From: Brevibacterium sp. ZH18
GTDB lineage: Bacteria > Actinomycetota > Actinomycetes > Actinomycetales > Brevibacteriaceae
Length of the DNA stretch: 64,000 bases
NCBI RefSeq assembly: GCF_022748595.1
Contig: NZ_JALDSX010000001.1
Coordinates: 121,598-185,597 of the forward strand
Direction: 5' to 3'
Position numbers and translations under genes: made by a program. Positions 34,419 to 41,079 of the stretch are shown here, piece by piece; position 1 is the first letter of the stretch; each line of letters starts with the position of its first letter. Below the pieces are notes generated by a model. It had not been told where the DNA came from and ran no database searches. It saw only the letters and a program-made list of their open reading frames with translations.

Positions 34419-35701
34419 GCACCACCCACTACAGCCCGAGCACCAGCGCCGCCGACACCGAGCGCTATATCCGCGGGAAGGAGGACGAGCGGGGCGTCGC
34501 GATCACGTGCGAAGTGCCGGGAGGCCCTGGCGCATTCTCGGCGCGCGCACGGGCGCTCACGCAGAACACCACGCGCGAGGTCGAGGCGCTGCATTACCGG
34601 CAGTCTTTCAGCGACGAGGAGTTCGACCCGAAGAACCCGGAGCACGTGCAGCGGGTGAACGATCTCGGCTATCAGCTCGCGAAGAGGATGCACCCCGACT
34701 CGGACTGCCTCGTGGTCAGTCACGTGGATGGCCGGGGCAGAAAGCCGCATAACCACATCTTGGTCATCAATCACAGCAACCGGACCGGAAAGGCGCTCTC
34801 GGACTACCGGACGTTCCACGATCGCAAGGCCGGGAACCAGCGGGGCGTGCAGTCGGCGAACGACGAGCTGATGCGAGAGCACGGGCTCTCGGTCGTGAAG
34901 CGGCTGGAGCACGCGCCGAAGGACTGGGAGCTGCGCCGCGAGGACTTCGCGGAGGGCGGGCTCGACCGCGAGATGGGTGACCGGATGAGCGCCGCACTGG
35001 CCGACCCCCGCGTGGTGGACAAGGCCGGTCTCGAAGCGGTGATCGAGGAGCAGAACCAGCAGCTCGACGACGCCGGGGAACGTGTGCCGAGGATGCGGCT
35101 GCACAGCCCCGTCAGCAAGAAGGGCAAGCGCGCCGGGCAGGAGACCTGGACGCTCTACATCGAGGACCGCCGCGGCGAGTCCGGCCGCGCCGATCGCCGC
35201 AAACGCGCGAGCGCGCTCTCGGCGGACTTCACCCCGGAGGGCGCGCAGGCGTTCTTCGACTACCACCAGCAGCAGAAGGAGCAGGAACATGAGCGCAGCG
35301 CTCGACAGGCTGAAGCAGCAGAACGGGCCCGTGCAGTCGCCGCAGCCGCTCGGCAGTCCGGAGACGATGGAGCTGTTGACCTCGATCCTCGCCGCCGTCG
35401 AGGCGCAGAATACGAGGATTGCCACGCTGACCGAGCAGCAGAAGAAGCTCGCGGGGTTCGTGAAGGTCATGGACGAGGAGACGACGAGGCGGCTGGAGCG
35501 GATCACGACCCCGGCGTCGACCTCCTCGCCCTCCAGCGACGTGTCCGCGAGGATCGCGAGTATCGAGAGCAGGCAGAACGAGATCGCGAGCACGCTCGGC
35601 AAGTTCGCGCAGAGTCTCAACGGCGAGAGCTTGAACGCCGCGTCGCGAACCTTGGTCGCGGAGGCGCAGAAGAATCGCGCGGCTACGGCCTCGGCGATTG
35701 A
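34415..35701 (+). CDS. MOB-family relaxase, unit 1
   Basis: A 428-residue relaxase/mobilization nuclease. The metal-binding HUH-type motif is SHVDGRGRKPHNHILVINH (His103, Asp105, His112, His114); Tyr18 in ERYIRG is the likely nicking Tyr. The remaining C-terminal half is charged and helical. It would nick oriT and lead the strand during conjugation using another element's secretion system. The last 413 bp overlap the mobB-like gene in a different frame, yet the end (RDREHARQVRAES ... GYGLGD) matches unit 2, so both frames are used. ATG 34415 is coupled to mobC. Confidence 0.88.
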   Translation: MSTTHYSPSTSAADTERYIRGKEDERGVAITCEVPGGPGAFSARARALTQNTTREVEALHYRQSFSDEEFDPKNPEHVQRVNDLGYQLAKRMHPDSDCLVVSHVDGRGRKPHNHILVINHSNRTGKALSDYRTFHDRKAGNQRGVQSANDELMREHGLSVVKRLEHAPKDWELRREDFAEGGLDREMGDRMSAALADPRVVDKAGLEAVIEEQNQQLDDAGERVPRMRLHSPVSKKGKRAGQETWTLYIEDRRGESGRADRRKRASALSADFTPEGAQAFFDYHQQQKEQEHERSARQAEAAERARAVAAAARQSGDDGAVDLDPRRRRGAEYEDCHADRAAEEARGVREGHGRGDDEAAGADHDPGVDLLALQRRVREDREYREQAERDREHARQVRAESQRRELERRVANLGRGGAEESRGYGLGD

Positions 35702-36188
35702 GGGTCTGAAGGTGCAGGCCACAACGAACCAGAAGCTTGTGAGCCAGGTCGGCGGCGTGGTGCAGCGGATCGAGAAGCGTACTGAGGAGCGGGTCGAGAA
35801 GGCCGTCGAGCAGGTCGCCGGGGAGGCCTCGGCCACGATGACCGCGAACCTCGACGCCTCGAACGAGCGCGCCGAGCGGATCATGGCGGCGACGGCGAAG
35901 CTCGAAGCGCGTCAGCTCTGGTCGGCCGCCGCTGCGATGTGCCTCGCCCTGCTGCCGGTGGTCGTGGTCGTCGCCGGGCTCTGGATGGGCATCGCCGGTC
36001 TCATCACGGGCGCTCAGTGGGCGCTCGACGTGGACGGGCGCATCTGGCTCGGCATCGGGCGCTGGCTCGTGGTCTCCGTGGGTCTCGCCGGGGCCGGCTA
36101 CGGGCTCTTCGCGTCCGTCCGCTCGGCCGCCGGTCTCGCGGAGACGTGGAAGGGTCGCGGGGTGCCGAAGTGGCCGAGGTGGCGATGA
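35289..36188 (+). CDS. MobB-like coiled-coil membrane protein, unit 1
   Basis: A 299-residue protein starting at ATG 35289 inside the relaxase gene (AGCAGGAAC before it). Residues 15-190 are polar and helical with heptad-like runs (RIEKRTEERVEKAVEQVAGEASATM). Two transmembrane segments follow, at about 212-240 (LALLPVVVVVAGLWMGIAGL) and 255-280. In plasmid RSF1010 mobB is likewise a membrane protein encoded inside mobA and links the relaxosome to the secretion channel. That analogy is positional, not sequence-proven. Confidence 0.8.
   Translation: MSAALDRLKQQNGPVQSPQPLGSPETMELLTSILAAVEAQNTRIATLTEQQKKLAGFVKVMDEETTRRLERITTPASTSSPSSDVSARIASIESRQNEIASTLGKFAQSLNGESLNAASRTLVAEAQKNRAATASAIEGLKVQATTNQKLVSQVGGVVQRIEKRTEERVEKAVEQVAGEASATMTANLDASNERAERIMAATAKLEARQLWSAAAAMCLALLPVVVVVAGLWMGIAGLITGAQWALDVDGRIWLGIGRWLVVSVGLAGAGYGLFASVRSAAGLAETWKGRGVPKWPRWR
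35727..36184 (+). repeat. Direct repeat copy A (mobB 3' half)
   Basis: This stretch aligns without gaps to 40155-40612 (offset 4428 bp) at roughly 85-90% identity by eye. Similarity stops within a few bases of the mobB stop, where the cargo begins. It is long enough for homologous recombination between the units. Confidence 0.85.
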
Positions 36189-36206
36189 TGGCTGGATCCG
36201 CTCGAG

Positions 36207-36509
36207 CTACCGGTTCCGATCAGCGGTCGAAGGATTTTCGCAGCAGCCGGTCCTGCGGCCTCGGTGCCGCCGCCCTAACCTGACGAGCATCCCCGCCGTG
36301 ACGGCCATCACGACGGCGATCCCGGCACCGATGATCCAGGGGTTACCGAGGAGCCCACCGACGCCCGCGAGTGCTCCGCCCGCCGCGATGAGCGGCAGGC
36401 CGCAACAGAGCAGCAACGGAAGCGCGCAGCATGCCAGCAAGAGCAGTCCGGTCCCTGCAGCGACGACGGGACCGGCGCGCCGTTCGTCGCGGTCCTGATC
36501 GGCGCCCAT
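36207..36509 (-). CDS. MerT-like small mercury transporter
   Basis: A 100-residue protein with three hydrophobic segments. Paired cysteines lie in the first (LLLLACCALPLLLCCGLPL), as in MerT/MerF-type Hg(II) importers, with another CC near the end (TGCCENP). ATG 36509 is preferred, with GAAGAGG 8 bases upstream; GTG 36518 directly touches that site. It lies 49 bp downstream of merA in the same operon. No merP is present. It would feed Hg(II) from the membrane to MerA. Confidence 0.75.
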   Translation of the reverse strand: MGADQDRDERRAGPVVAAGTGLLLLACCALPLLLCCGLPLIAAGGALAGVGGLLGNPWIIGAGIAVVMAVTAGMLVRLGRRHRGRRTGCCENPSTADRNR

Positions 36510-36558
36510 CGTCTGCACCTCTTCAGGATGAGATCTCCCCGATTGCCTGCGTTGCCGG

Positions 36559-37980
36559 TCATGCGCAGCACGACAGCAGCGACGGGTCGGTGGTGAAGGC
36601 CTTCGCGGCGATCCGGATGCCCTCGGCCATTGTCAGGTAGGGAGCCCAGGCGTCGGCGATCTCGGCGACGGTCTTGCCGAGCACGTGGACACCGGCGGCG
36701 GCGAGCTCTCCGGCGTCCTTGGCGACGGCGGTCAGGCCGAGGATCTCGTTCGTGTCGGCGTTCACGACGATCTTGATGAACCCGCGGGTGTCGCGGTTGA
36801 CCAGCGCGCGGGGCACGTGGTGCAGCGGCAGGACGCGGCAATCGCAGCGGATCCCCGCAGCAAGCACTTCCTTCTCGGTCATCCCGACCGCTCCGATCGC
36901 GGGCCCGGTGAACGTCACCCGCGGCAGGCGGGAATAGTCGACGGCACGATCGGCGTCGGCGAACGCGTTCTCGGCGACGAGGGTGCCGTGGTGGGCGGCG
37001 ACGTAGACGAACTCGGGGTGCCCGGTCACGTCGCCCGCGGCCCAGATCCGCGGGTTCGAGGACCGCAGCCGGTCGGAGACGACCACCTCGCCGGAGTCCC
37101 CGGTCTTCACCCCGACCGCATCGAGGTTCAGGCCATCGGTGACGGGACGGCGTCCGAGGGCGACGAGCACCTGCTCGGCGCGGAACTCCTGCGAGTCGCC
37201 GGACACGTCGGCGGTCACGACGGCCTCGCCTCCCGTGCCGCGGGAGACCCGGGTGGGCACCACGCGGCGGACGACGCGGATGCCTTCGTCGGCGAACGCC
37301 TCCTGAAGCGCCTTGGACACCTCCGGCTCCTCCTTCGAGGCGAGCCGGGACCGCACCAGCAGCGTGACCTGCGAGCCGAGGCGAGCGAATAGCTGCGCCT
37401 GCTCCAGGGCGACGTAGCCGCCGCCGAGTACCAGCAACGACTCAGGAACCTCAGCGAGTTCCATTGCCGTGGTCGAGGTCAGGTACCCGGTCTCCTCCAG
37501 GCCGTCGATCGGCGGAGCCCACGGGCGAGAACCAGTCGCGACCAGGAAGTGGTCGGCCTCGATGGTCTCGACCGTCCCGTCGCCGGCGATGATCTCCAGT
37601 ACCGGGGCGTCTGGGCCGCCGGCGAACGATGCATCGCCGCGGCGGACCTGCCAGCCGTAGGAGTCGGCGACGTCGGCGTACTTCTCGCCGCGCAGCGACT
37701 CGACCAGCGCCTGCTTCCCGGCGATCAGCGCAGGCATGTCCACTGTCTCAGCCGTCGCCGCGATCCCCGGGAACCGGCCTGAAGCGTCGGCGGCGACGTG
37801 ACGGGCGTCGGCAGCGGCGATGAGGGCCTTCGACGGCACGCAGCCGGTGTTCACGCAGGTGCCGCCGAGCGTCCCGCGCTCGATCATCACCACCGACTTG
37901 CCGAGCGTGGTCGCACGGATGGCGGCGGCGAATGCTCCGCCTCCGGATCCGATGATGGCGAGGTCGTACTTGGTAGGCAT
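36559..37980 (-). CDS. merA: Mercuric reductase
   Basis: A 473-residue FAD/NADPH disulfide reductase that turns Hg(II) into volatile Hg(0). The redox site is GGTCVNTGCVPSK, with FAD motif IIGSGGGAFAAAIRA and NADPH motif LLVLGGGYVALEQAQLFARLG. The C-terminal Cys pair is present (LLSCCA), which separates MerA from lipoamide dehydrogenases. The N-terminal NmerA metallochaperone domain is absent, as in many actinobacterial enzymes. Transcribed divergently from merR and followed by a MerT-like gene. Confidence 0.95.
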   Translation of the reverse strand: MPTKYDLAIIGSGGGAFAAAIRATTLGKSVVMIERGTLGGTCVNTGCVPSKALIAAADARHVAADASGRFPGIAATAETVDMPALIAGKQALVESLRGEKYADVADSYGWQVRRGDASFAGGPDAPVLEIIAGDGTVETIEADHFLVATGSRPWAPPIDGLEETGYLTSTTAMELAEVPESLLVLGGGYVALEQAQLFARLGSQVTLLVRSRLASKEEPEVSKALQEAFADEGIRVVRRVVPTRVSRGTGGEAVVTADVSGDSQEFRAEQVLVALGRRPVTDGLNLDAVGVKTGDSGEVVVSDRLRSSNPRIWAAGDVTGHPEFVYVAAHHGTLVAENAFADADRAVDYSRLPRVTFTGPAIGAVGMTEKEVLAAGIRCDCRVLPLHHVPRALVNRDTRGFIKIVVNADTNEILGLTAVAKDAGELAAAGVHVLGKTVAEIADAWAPYLTMAEGIRIAAKAFTTDPSLLSCCA

Positions 37981-38022
37981 CGCTGCTCCTGTCAGTCCTT
38001 GGCTTTCTGCTCTGTCTCAGCC

Positions 38023-38054
38023 ATACTGGACCTTCCAGTGCAGGGGAAGGTCAA
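38023..38054. promoter_or_regulatory. merR/merA divergent operator-promoter
   Basis: A perfect 8-bp inverted repeat GACCTTCC/GGAAGGTC (38029-38036, 38045-38052) lies in the merR-merA gap. Toward merA, TTGACC (38054-38049) and CAGTAT (38028-38023) are separated by 20 bp. The overlong spacer with a dyad inside it is the hallmark of MerR-activated promoters. Confidence 0.82.
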
Positions 38055-38085
38055 GCCTGCTCCTGCCGAACGATCGGAGGCCGCG

Positions 38086-38475
38086 ATGCGCATCGGAGAA
38101 CTCGCCGAACGCGCGGGCACCACGGCGAAGACGCTCCGCTTCTACGAGGGGCAGGGGCTGCTTCCGCCGGCCGAGCGCACGCAGTCCGGCTATCGCGACT
38201 ACGCACCCGAGACGGTCGCCCGGATCGACTTCGTCCACCGCGGCCAGGCCGCGGGCCTCACCCTCGCCCAGATCCGCCAGATCCTCGACATCCGCGACGG
38301 CGGCCATGCGCCCTGCGAGCACGTGCGCGACCTGCTTGACGTGCGCCTCGCTGAGATCGAGCAGCAGATCGCGCAGCTCTCCGTGCTGCGCGACACTATC
38401 GCGGACCTCAGACAGGACGCCGCGCACCCGGACCCTGAAACGTGCAGCACCGATCAAGTGTGTAGGTACTTGTAG
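38086..38475 (+). CDS. merR: MerR-family metal-responsive regulator
   Basis: A 129-residue regulator with the MerR HTH (MRIGELAERAGTTAKTLRFYE) and a long dimerisation helix. Cysteines are in HAPCEHV and in the tail ETCSTDQVCRYL. Classic MerR of Tn501 uses Cys82, 117 and 126; here the middle Cys on the long helix is not seen and the tail ends soon after. Placement next to merA and the dyad operator support Hg(II) control, but a CadR/PbrR-like sensor is possible. The gene ends 38 bp before the unit boundary. Confidence 0.85.
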   Translation: MRIGELAERAGTTAKTLRFYEGQGLLPPAERTQSGYRDYAPETVARIDFVHRGQAAGLTLAQIRQILDIRDGGHAPCEHVRDLLDVRLAEIEQQIAQLSVLRDTIADLRQDAAHPDPETCSTDQVCRYL

Positions 38476-38513
38476 ACGACGGTAGCCAATGACTCCAACG
38501 CTACAACCCCGAT
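38470..38513 (+). promoter_or_regulatory. Right end of unit 1: candidate nic/oriT and mobC promoter
   Basis: The last 44 bp before the core hold inverted repeats TTGTAG/CTACAA (38470-38475, 38501-38506) and the block GCTACAACCC, which is also found at the right end of unit 2. TACAAC (38502-38507) sits 6 bases before the ATG of unit 2 mobC and could be a -10 box for a leaderless transcript, or part of the relaxase recognition site. Confidence 0.5.
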
Positions 38514-38522
38514 ATGCGCTAC
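38514..38522. repeat. Middle junction core ATGCGCTAC
   Basis: The 9-bp core between units 1 and 2, matching both outer junctions. Here it is also the first three codons (Met-Arg-Tyr) of unit 2 mobC. Confidence 0.85.
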
Positions 38523-38933
38523 AAGTACCCTGCTGGCCCTGACCGTACGGCTCCCAACACCAATGATGGTCATGGAGTCGATGAGCCCCAGGCGAATCGC
38601 GACGTGAGCATCGACGTGCGGGTCACGAATGCGGAGGGCGAAGCGGTTCGGCGACGTGCTCGCAGGCTCGGCGTGAAGCCGAGCAAATGGGTACGCACGG
38701 TCATTCTCGACGCCCTGGACTCCCGCCGGGACGGTCTCGGGCATCTAGAGGTCGCGGCGGCCTCCACGCCGTCGCCGGAGCTGGGTCAGGCGGTCGAGCA
38801 GGTGCGCCGAATCGGGATCAACCTGAACCAGGCGGTGCGTCGCGGTGGTGCCCTCGACGACGATCTGCTGCGCGAGGTCATGGAATCGATGGATGCCGTG
38901 CGGGCACAGCTCGGGGATCGGACGGCGCTATAA
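38514..38933 (+). CDS. MobC-like relaxosome accessory protein, unit 2
   Basis: A 139-residue protein. The middle part (DVSIDVRVTNAEGEAVRRRA then LGVKPSKWVRTVILDALDSR) resembles a ribbon-helix-helix DNA-binding domain of MobC/MbeC-type proteins, and VRRIGINLNQAVRRGG is the usual MobC motif. It should help the relaxase open oriT. The ATG is the first base of the 9-bp junction core, so the sequence upstream of the gene is always whatever the core is joined to: unit 1 here, the unit's own right end in a circle. It ends in TAA right at the relaxase start. Confidence 0.82.
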   Translation: MRYKYPAGPDRTAPNTNDGHGVDEPQANRDVSIDVRVTNAEGEAVRRRARRLGVKPSKWVRTVILDALDSRRDGLGHLEVAAASTPSPELGQAVEQVRRIGINLNQAVRRGGALDDDLLREVMESMDAVRAQLGDRTAL

Positions 38934-38944
38934 GTACGGTCAAC

Positions 38945-40129
38945 GTGAAGCCGTCGCGGTCCGCCAGCGACTCGGTCGGGTACGCGCTGTACGGCAACGA
39001 CAAGGACAAGCGCACAGGCCACGTCCAGACCGGCACCGATCGTGCCGCAGCGATGTCGTGCTCGGTGGAGTCGCCGTGGGCCTTCGTCGCCCGCGCAGAG
39101 GCTCTGGCGAGGGCCCACGGGCGGAAGAACGAGCTGTACTCGTACACGCAGAATTTCTCGCCGGACGAGTTCGGCAAGAACGACCGGGGGCACGTGCAGC
39201 GGGTCAATGAGCTGGGCGTGAAGCTCGCGGAGCGGATGCACTCGGCCGATCACCTCGTGGTCACCCACGCCGACTCGGCCGGCGGGCACCTGCACAACCA
39301 CATCTACGTCATCAACCACGACAACCTCACCGGGAAGTCGCTGCAGCGGAACACGTCGTGGAAGAACGGCCTGCGCCAGGCCAACGACGAACTGATGCAA
39401 GACGAGGGGTGCCAGGTCCTCCCGTCGCCGGAGCAAGCAAAGCCGGACTGGTCGCAGCGCCGGGAGGACTTCGCGTCAGGCGGATTCGAGCGCATCCTCG
39501 GGGACAAGGTCGCCGCCTCGCTGCGGGACAAGCGGTCAGTGGACCGGGCGGGATTCACCGAGGTACTCGACGAGCATGGCGTCGCCCTCGCAGAGACCCA
39601 GCGTGACGGCTGGACGTACAAGATGCGCCGGGCCGACAACGGCAAGCTCGGCCGGAAGAAAGCATCCGGGCTGACGCCCGAGTTCACCGCCGAGGGCGCA
39701 CAGCAAATCTTCGAGTTCCACGAGAACAACCGACCGAAGGAGCAGAGCAATGAGCATTCTCGACGAGATGAGGAACGAGCAGCAGGAGACCGAGCCGAGC
39801 TCGACGGCGTCGAATCTGTCGGAGCCTACGAACGCCGACGTCATCGCAGCGGTCAACAGGCAGACGAAGGCCGTGAACGGACTGAAGTCGTATCTGCGGA
39901 TCGCGATCGAGGAAACCGTCAAGGAGGAGCTGAAGGGCCTGCCGTCGACCTTGCAGCCGTCCGTCAACAAGTCGCCGCAGATCGAGAGCGTCGAGAGCAG
40001 ACTGAGCGAGATCGAGAGCACGCTCAGAGAGTTCGCGCAGAGTCTCGACGGGAAGCAGCTGCAGAGCGCCTCGCAGAGCTTGATCGCCGAAGCGCAAATG
40101 AATCGAGCAGCTACGGCCTCGGCGGCTGA
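38945..40129 (+). CDS. MOB-family relaxase, unit 2
   Basis: A relaxase of 394 residues if started at GTG 38945. The metal site THADSAGGHLHNHIYVINH gives His108, Asp110, His117 and His119; Tyr13 or Tyr16 in VGYALYG is the likely nucleophile. Aligned to unit 1, the coupled start position (ATG there) is ATA at 38930 here, overlapping the mobC TAA, so the true start may be ATA. The C-terminal 380 bp overlap the mobB-like gene, and the tail (RDREHAQRVRAES ... SYGLGG) is conserved with unit 1. Confidence 0.86.
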   Translation: MKPSRSASDSVGYALYGNDKDKRTGHVQTGTDRAAAMSCSVESPWAFVARAEALARAHGRKNELYSYTQNFSPDEFGKNDRGHVQRVNELGVKLAERMHSADHLVVTHADSAGGHLHNHIYVINHDNLTGKSLQRNTSWKNGLRQANDELMQDEGCQVLPSPEQAKPDWSQRREDFASGGFERILGDKVAASLRDKRSVDRAGFTEVLDEHGVALAETQRDGWTYKMRRADNGKLGRKKASGLTPEFTAEGAQQIFEFHENNRPKEQSNEHSRRDEERAAGDRAELDGVESVGAYERRRHRSGQQADEGRERTEVVSADRDRGNRQGGAEGPAVDLAAVRQQVAADRERREQTERDREHAQRVRAESRREAAAERLAELDRRSANESSSYGLGG

Positions 40130-40622
40130 GAAGCTCCAGTCCCTGGCCGAGGACAACCAGAAGCTCGTGAGCCAGGTCGGCGGTGCCGTGCAGCGGATCG
40201 AGAAGCGCACCGAGGAGCGGGTCGAGAAGGCGGTCGAGCAGGTCGCCGGGGAGGCCTCGGCCACGATGACGGCGAACATCGACGCGTCGAACGAGCGCGC
40301 CGAGCGGATCATCGCCGCCACGGCGACGCTGGGGGCCCGTCAGCTCTGGTCGGTCGCCGCGGCGATGTGCCTCGCCCTCCTGCCGGTGGTCGTGGTCGTC
40401 GCCGGGCTCTGGATGGGCATCGCCGGGCTCATCACGGGCGCTCAGTGGGCGGTGGACGTGGACGGGAGCGTGTGGCTCGGGATCGGGCGCTGGCTCGCGG
40501 TCGGCGCTGGCCTCGCCGGGGCCGGTTACGCCCTCTTCGCGTCCGTGCGTTGGGTCGCCGGCTTGGTGGAGACGTGGAAGGGCCGCGGGATGCCGACGTG
40601 GCCGAGCTGGCGCAAGAGGTGA
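39750..40622 (+). CDS. MobB-like coiled-coil membrane protein, unit 2
   Basis: A 290-residue protein beginning at ATG 39750 within the relaxase gene, with AAGGAGCAGAGCA upstream. The N-terminal third differs from the unit 1 copy, while the coiled coil and both C-terminal membrane segments (LALLPVVVVVAGLWMGIAGL and a second near residue 255) are nearly identical. It likely anchors the relaxosome at the membrane. The stop lies about 90 bp before cmtR, where cargo begins. Confidence 0.8.
   Translation: MSILDEMRNEQQETEPSSTASNLSEPTNADVIAAVNRQTKAVNGLKSYLRIAIEETVKEELKGLPSTLQPSVNKSPQIESVESRLSEIESTLREFAQSLDGKQLQSASQSLIAEAQMNRAATASAAEKLQSLAEDNQKLVSQVGGAVQRIEKRTEERVEKAVEQVAGEASATMTANIDASNERAERIIAATATLGARQLWSVAAAMCLALLPVVVVVAGLWMGIAGLITGAQWAVDVDGSVWLGIGRWLAVGAGLAGAGYALFASVRWVAGLVETWKGRGMPTWPSWRKR
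40155..40612 (+). repeat. Direct repeat copy B (mobB 3' half)
   Basis: Ungapped partner of 35727-36184. Recombination between the copies would delete 4428 bp, including merA, merR, the mobC start and the unit 2 relaxase. Confidence 0.85.
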
Positions 40623-40673
40623 CCGCGATTCCCGAGGGCAAGCGCGCGGAGCGCGTGCGGCAGCCCCTGCATC

Positions 40674-40711
40674 TGGACGATTGGTCAGCGTGCACTGTAT
40701 AGTTCAGTGCA
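40674..40711 (+). promoter_or_regulatory. cmtR promoter-operator, leaderless
   Basis: A perfect dyad TGCACTG-7-CAGTGCA (40691-40697, 40705-40711) overlaps TATAGT (40698-40703) and the first base of the cmtR start codon. TGGACG at 40674-40679 is 18 bp before the -10 box. The start codon lies 7 bases after the -10 box, so the mRNA is probably leaderless. CmtR binding would block the promoter. Confidence 0.78.
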
Positions 40712-41079
40712 TGCTGACTATTGCTTCGCGCCTCGACGTCATGAACCGGCTTGGCCGGGCCATGGCCGACCCGACGCGCTCCAAGATCCTGATGTCCCTG
40801 CTCGACGGCCCGAGCCACCCTGCCGTGCTGTCGCGCGAGCTGGGGCTGACGCGCTCGAACGTGTCCAACCACCTGACGTGCCTGCGCGACTGCGGGATCG
40901 TGGTCGCCGAGCCCGAGGGCCGCCAGACCCGCTACGAGATCGCCGACCCGCACCTGGCCGGGGCGCTGACGGCGCTGGTGGACGTCACGCTCGCGGTGGA
41001 CGAGAGCGCGCCGTGCATCGACCCGCACTGTTCGGTGCCCGGCTGCTGCGCCGCGACCGGTTCAGGGGACGCCTCGTGA
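40711..41079 (+). CDS. cmtR: CmtR-type Cd(II)/Pb(II)-sensing ArsR/SmtB repressor
   Basis: A 122-residue winged-helix repressor. Cys57 and Cys61 in CLRDCG and Cys102 in APCIDP fall at exactly the positions of the metal ligands of Mycobacterium tuberculosis CmtR; further Cys occur in HCSVPGCC. It represses the cargo operon until Cd(II) or Pb(II) binds. The start at 40711 is set by the operator and -10 box just upstream. The stop overlaps the GTG of the ATPase gene. Confidence 0.92.
   Translation: MLTIASRLDVMNRLGRAMADPTRSKILMSLLDGPSHPAVLSRELGLTRSNVSNHLTCLRDCGIVVAEPEGRQTRYEIADPHLAGALTALVDVTLAVDESAPCIDPHCSVPGCCAATGSGDAS

Larger units (their letters stand above)
34150..38513 (+). mobile_element. 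Mobilizable unit 1 (mercury cargo), 4364 bp
   Basis: From core to core, the unit holds a 5'-truncated mobC, relaxase, overlapping mobB-like gene, then merT-like, merA and merR. Almost every base is accounted for and there is no integrase, transposase or replication gene. It is joined directly to unit 2. Its left end is not equivalent to that of unit 2: it starts inside mobC at an internal CATGCGCTACGCG. This suggests imprecise or one-ended insertion, or a later deletion by short homology. Confidence 0.8.
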
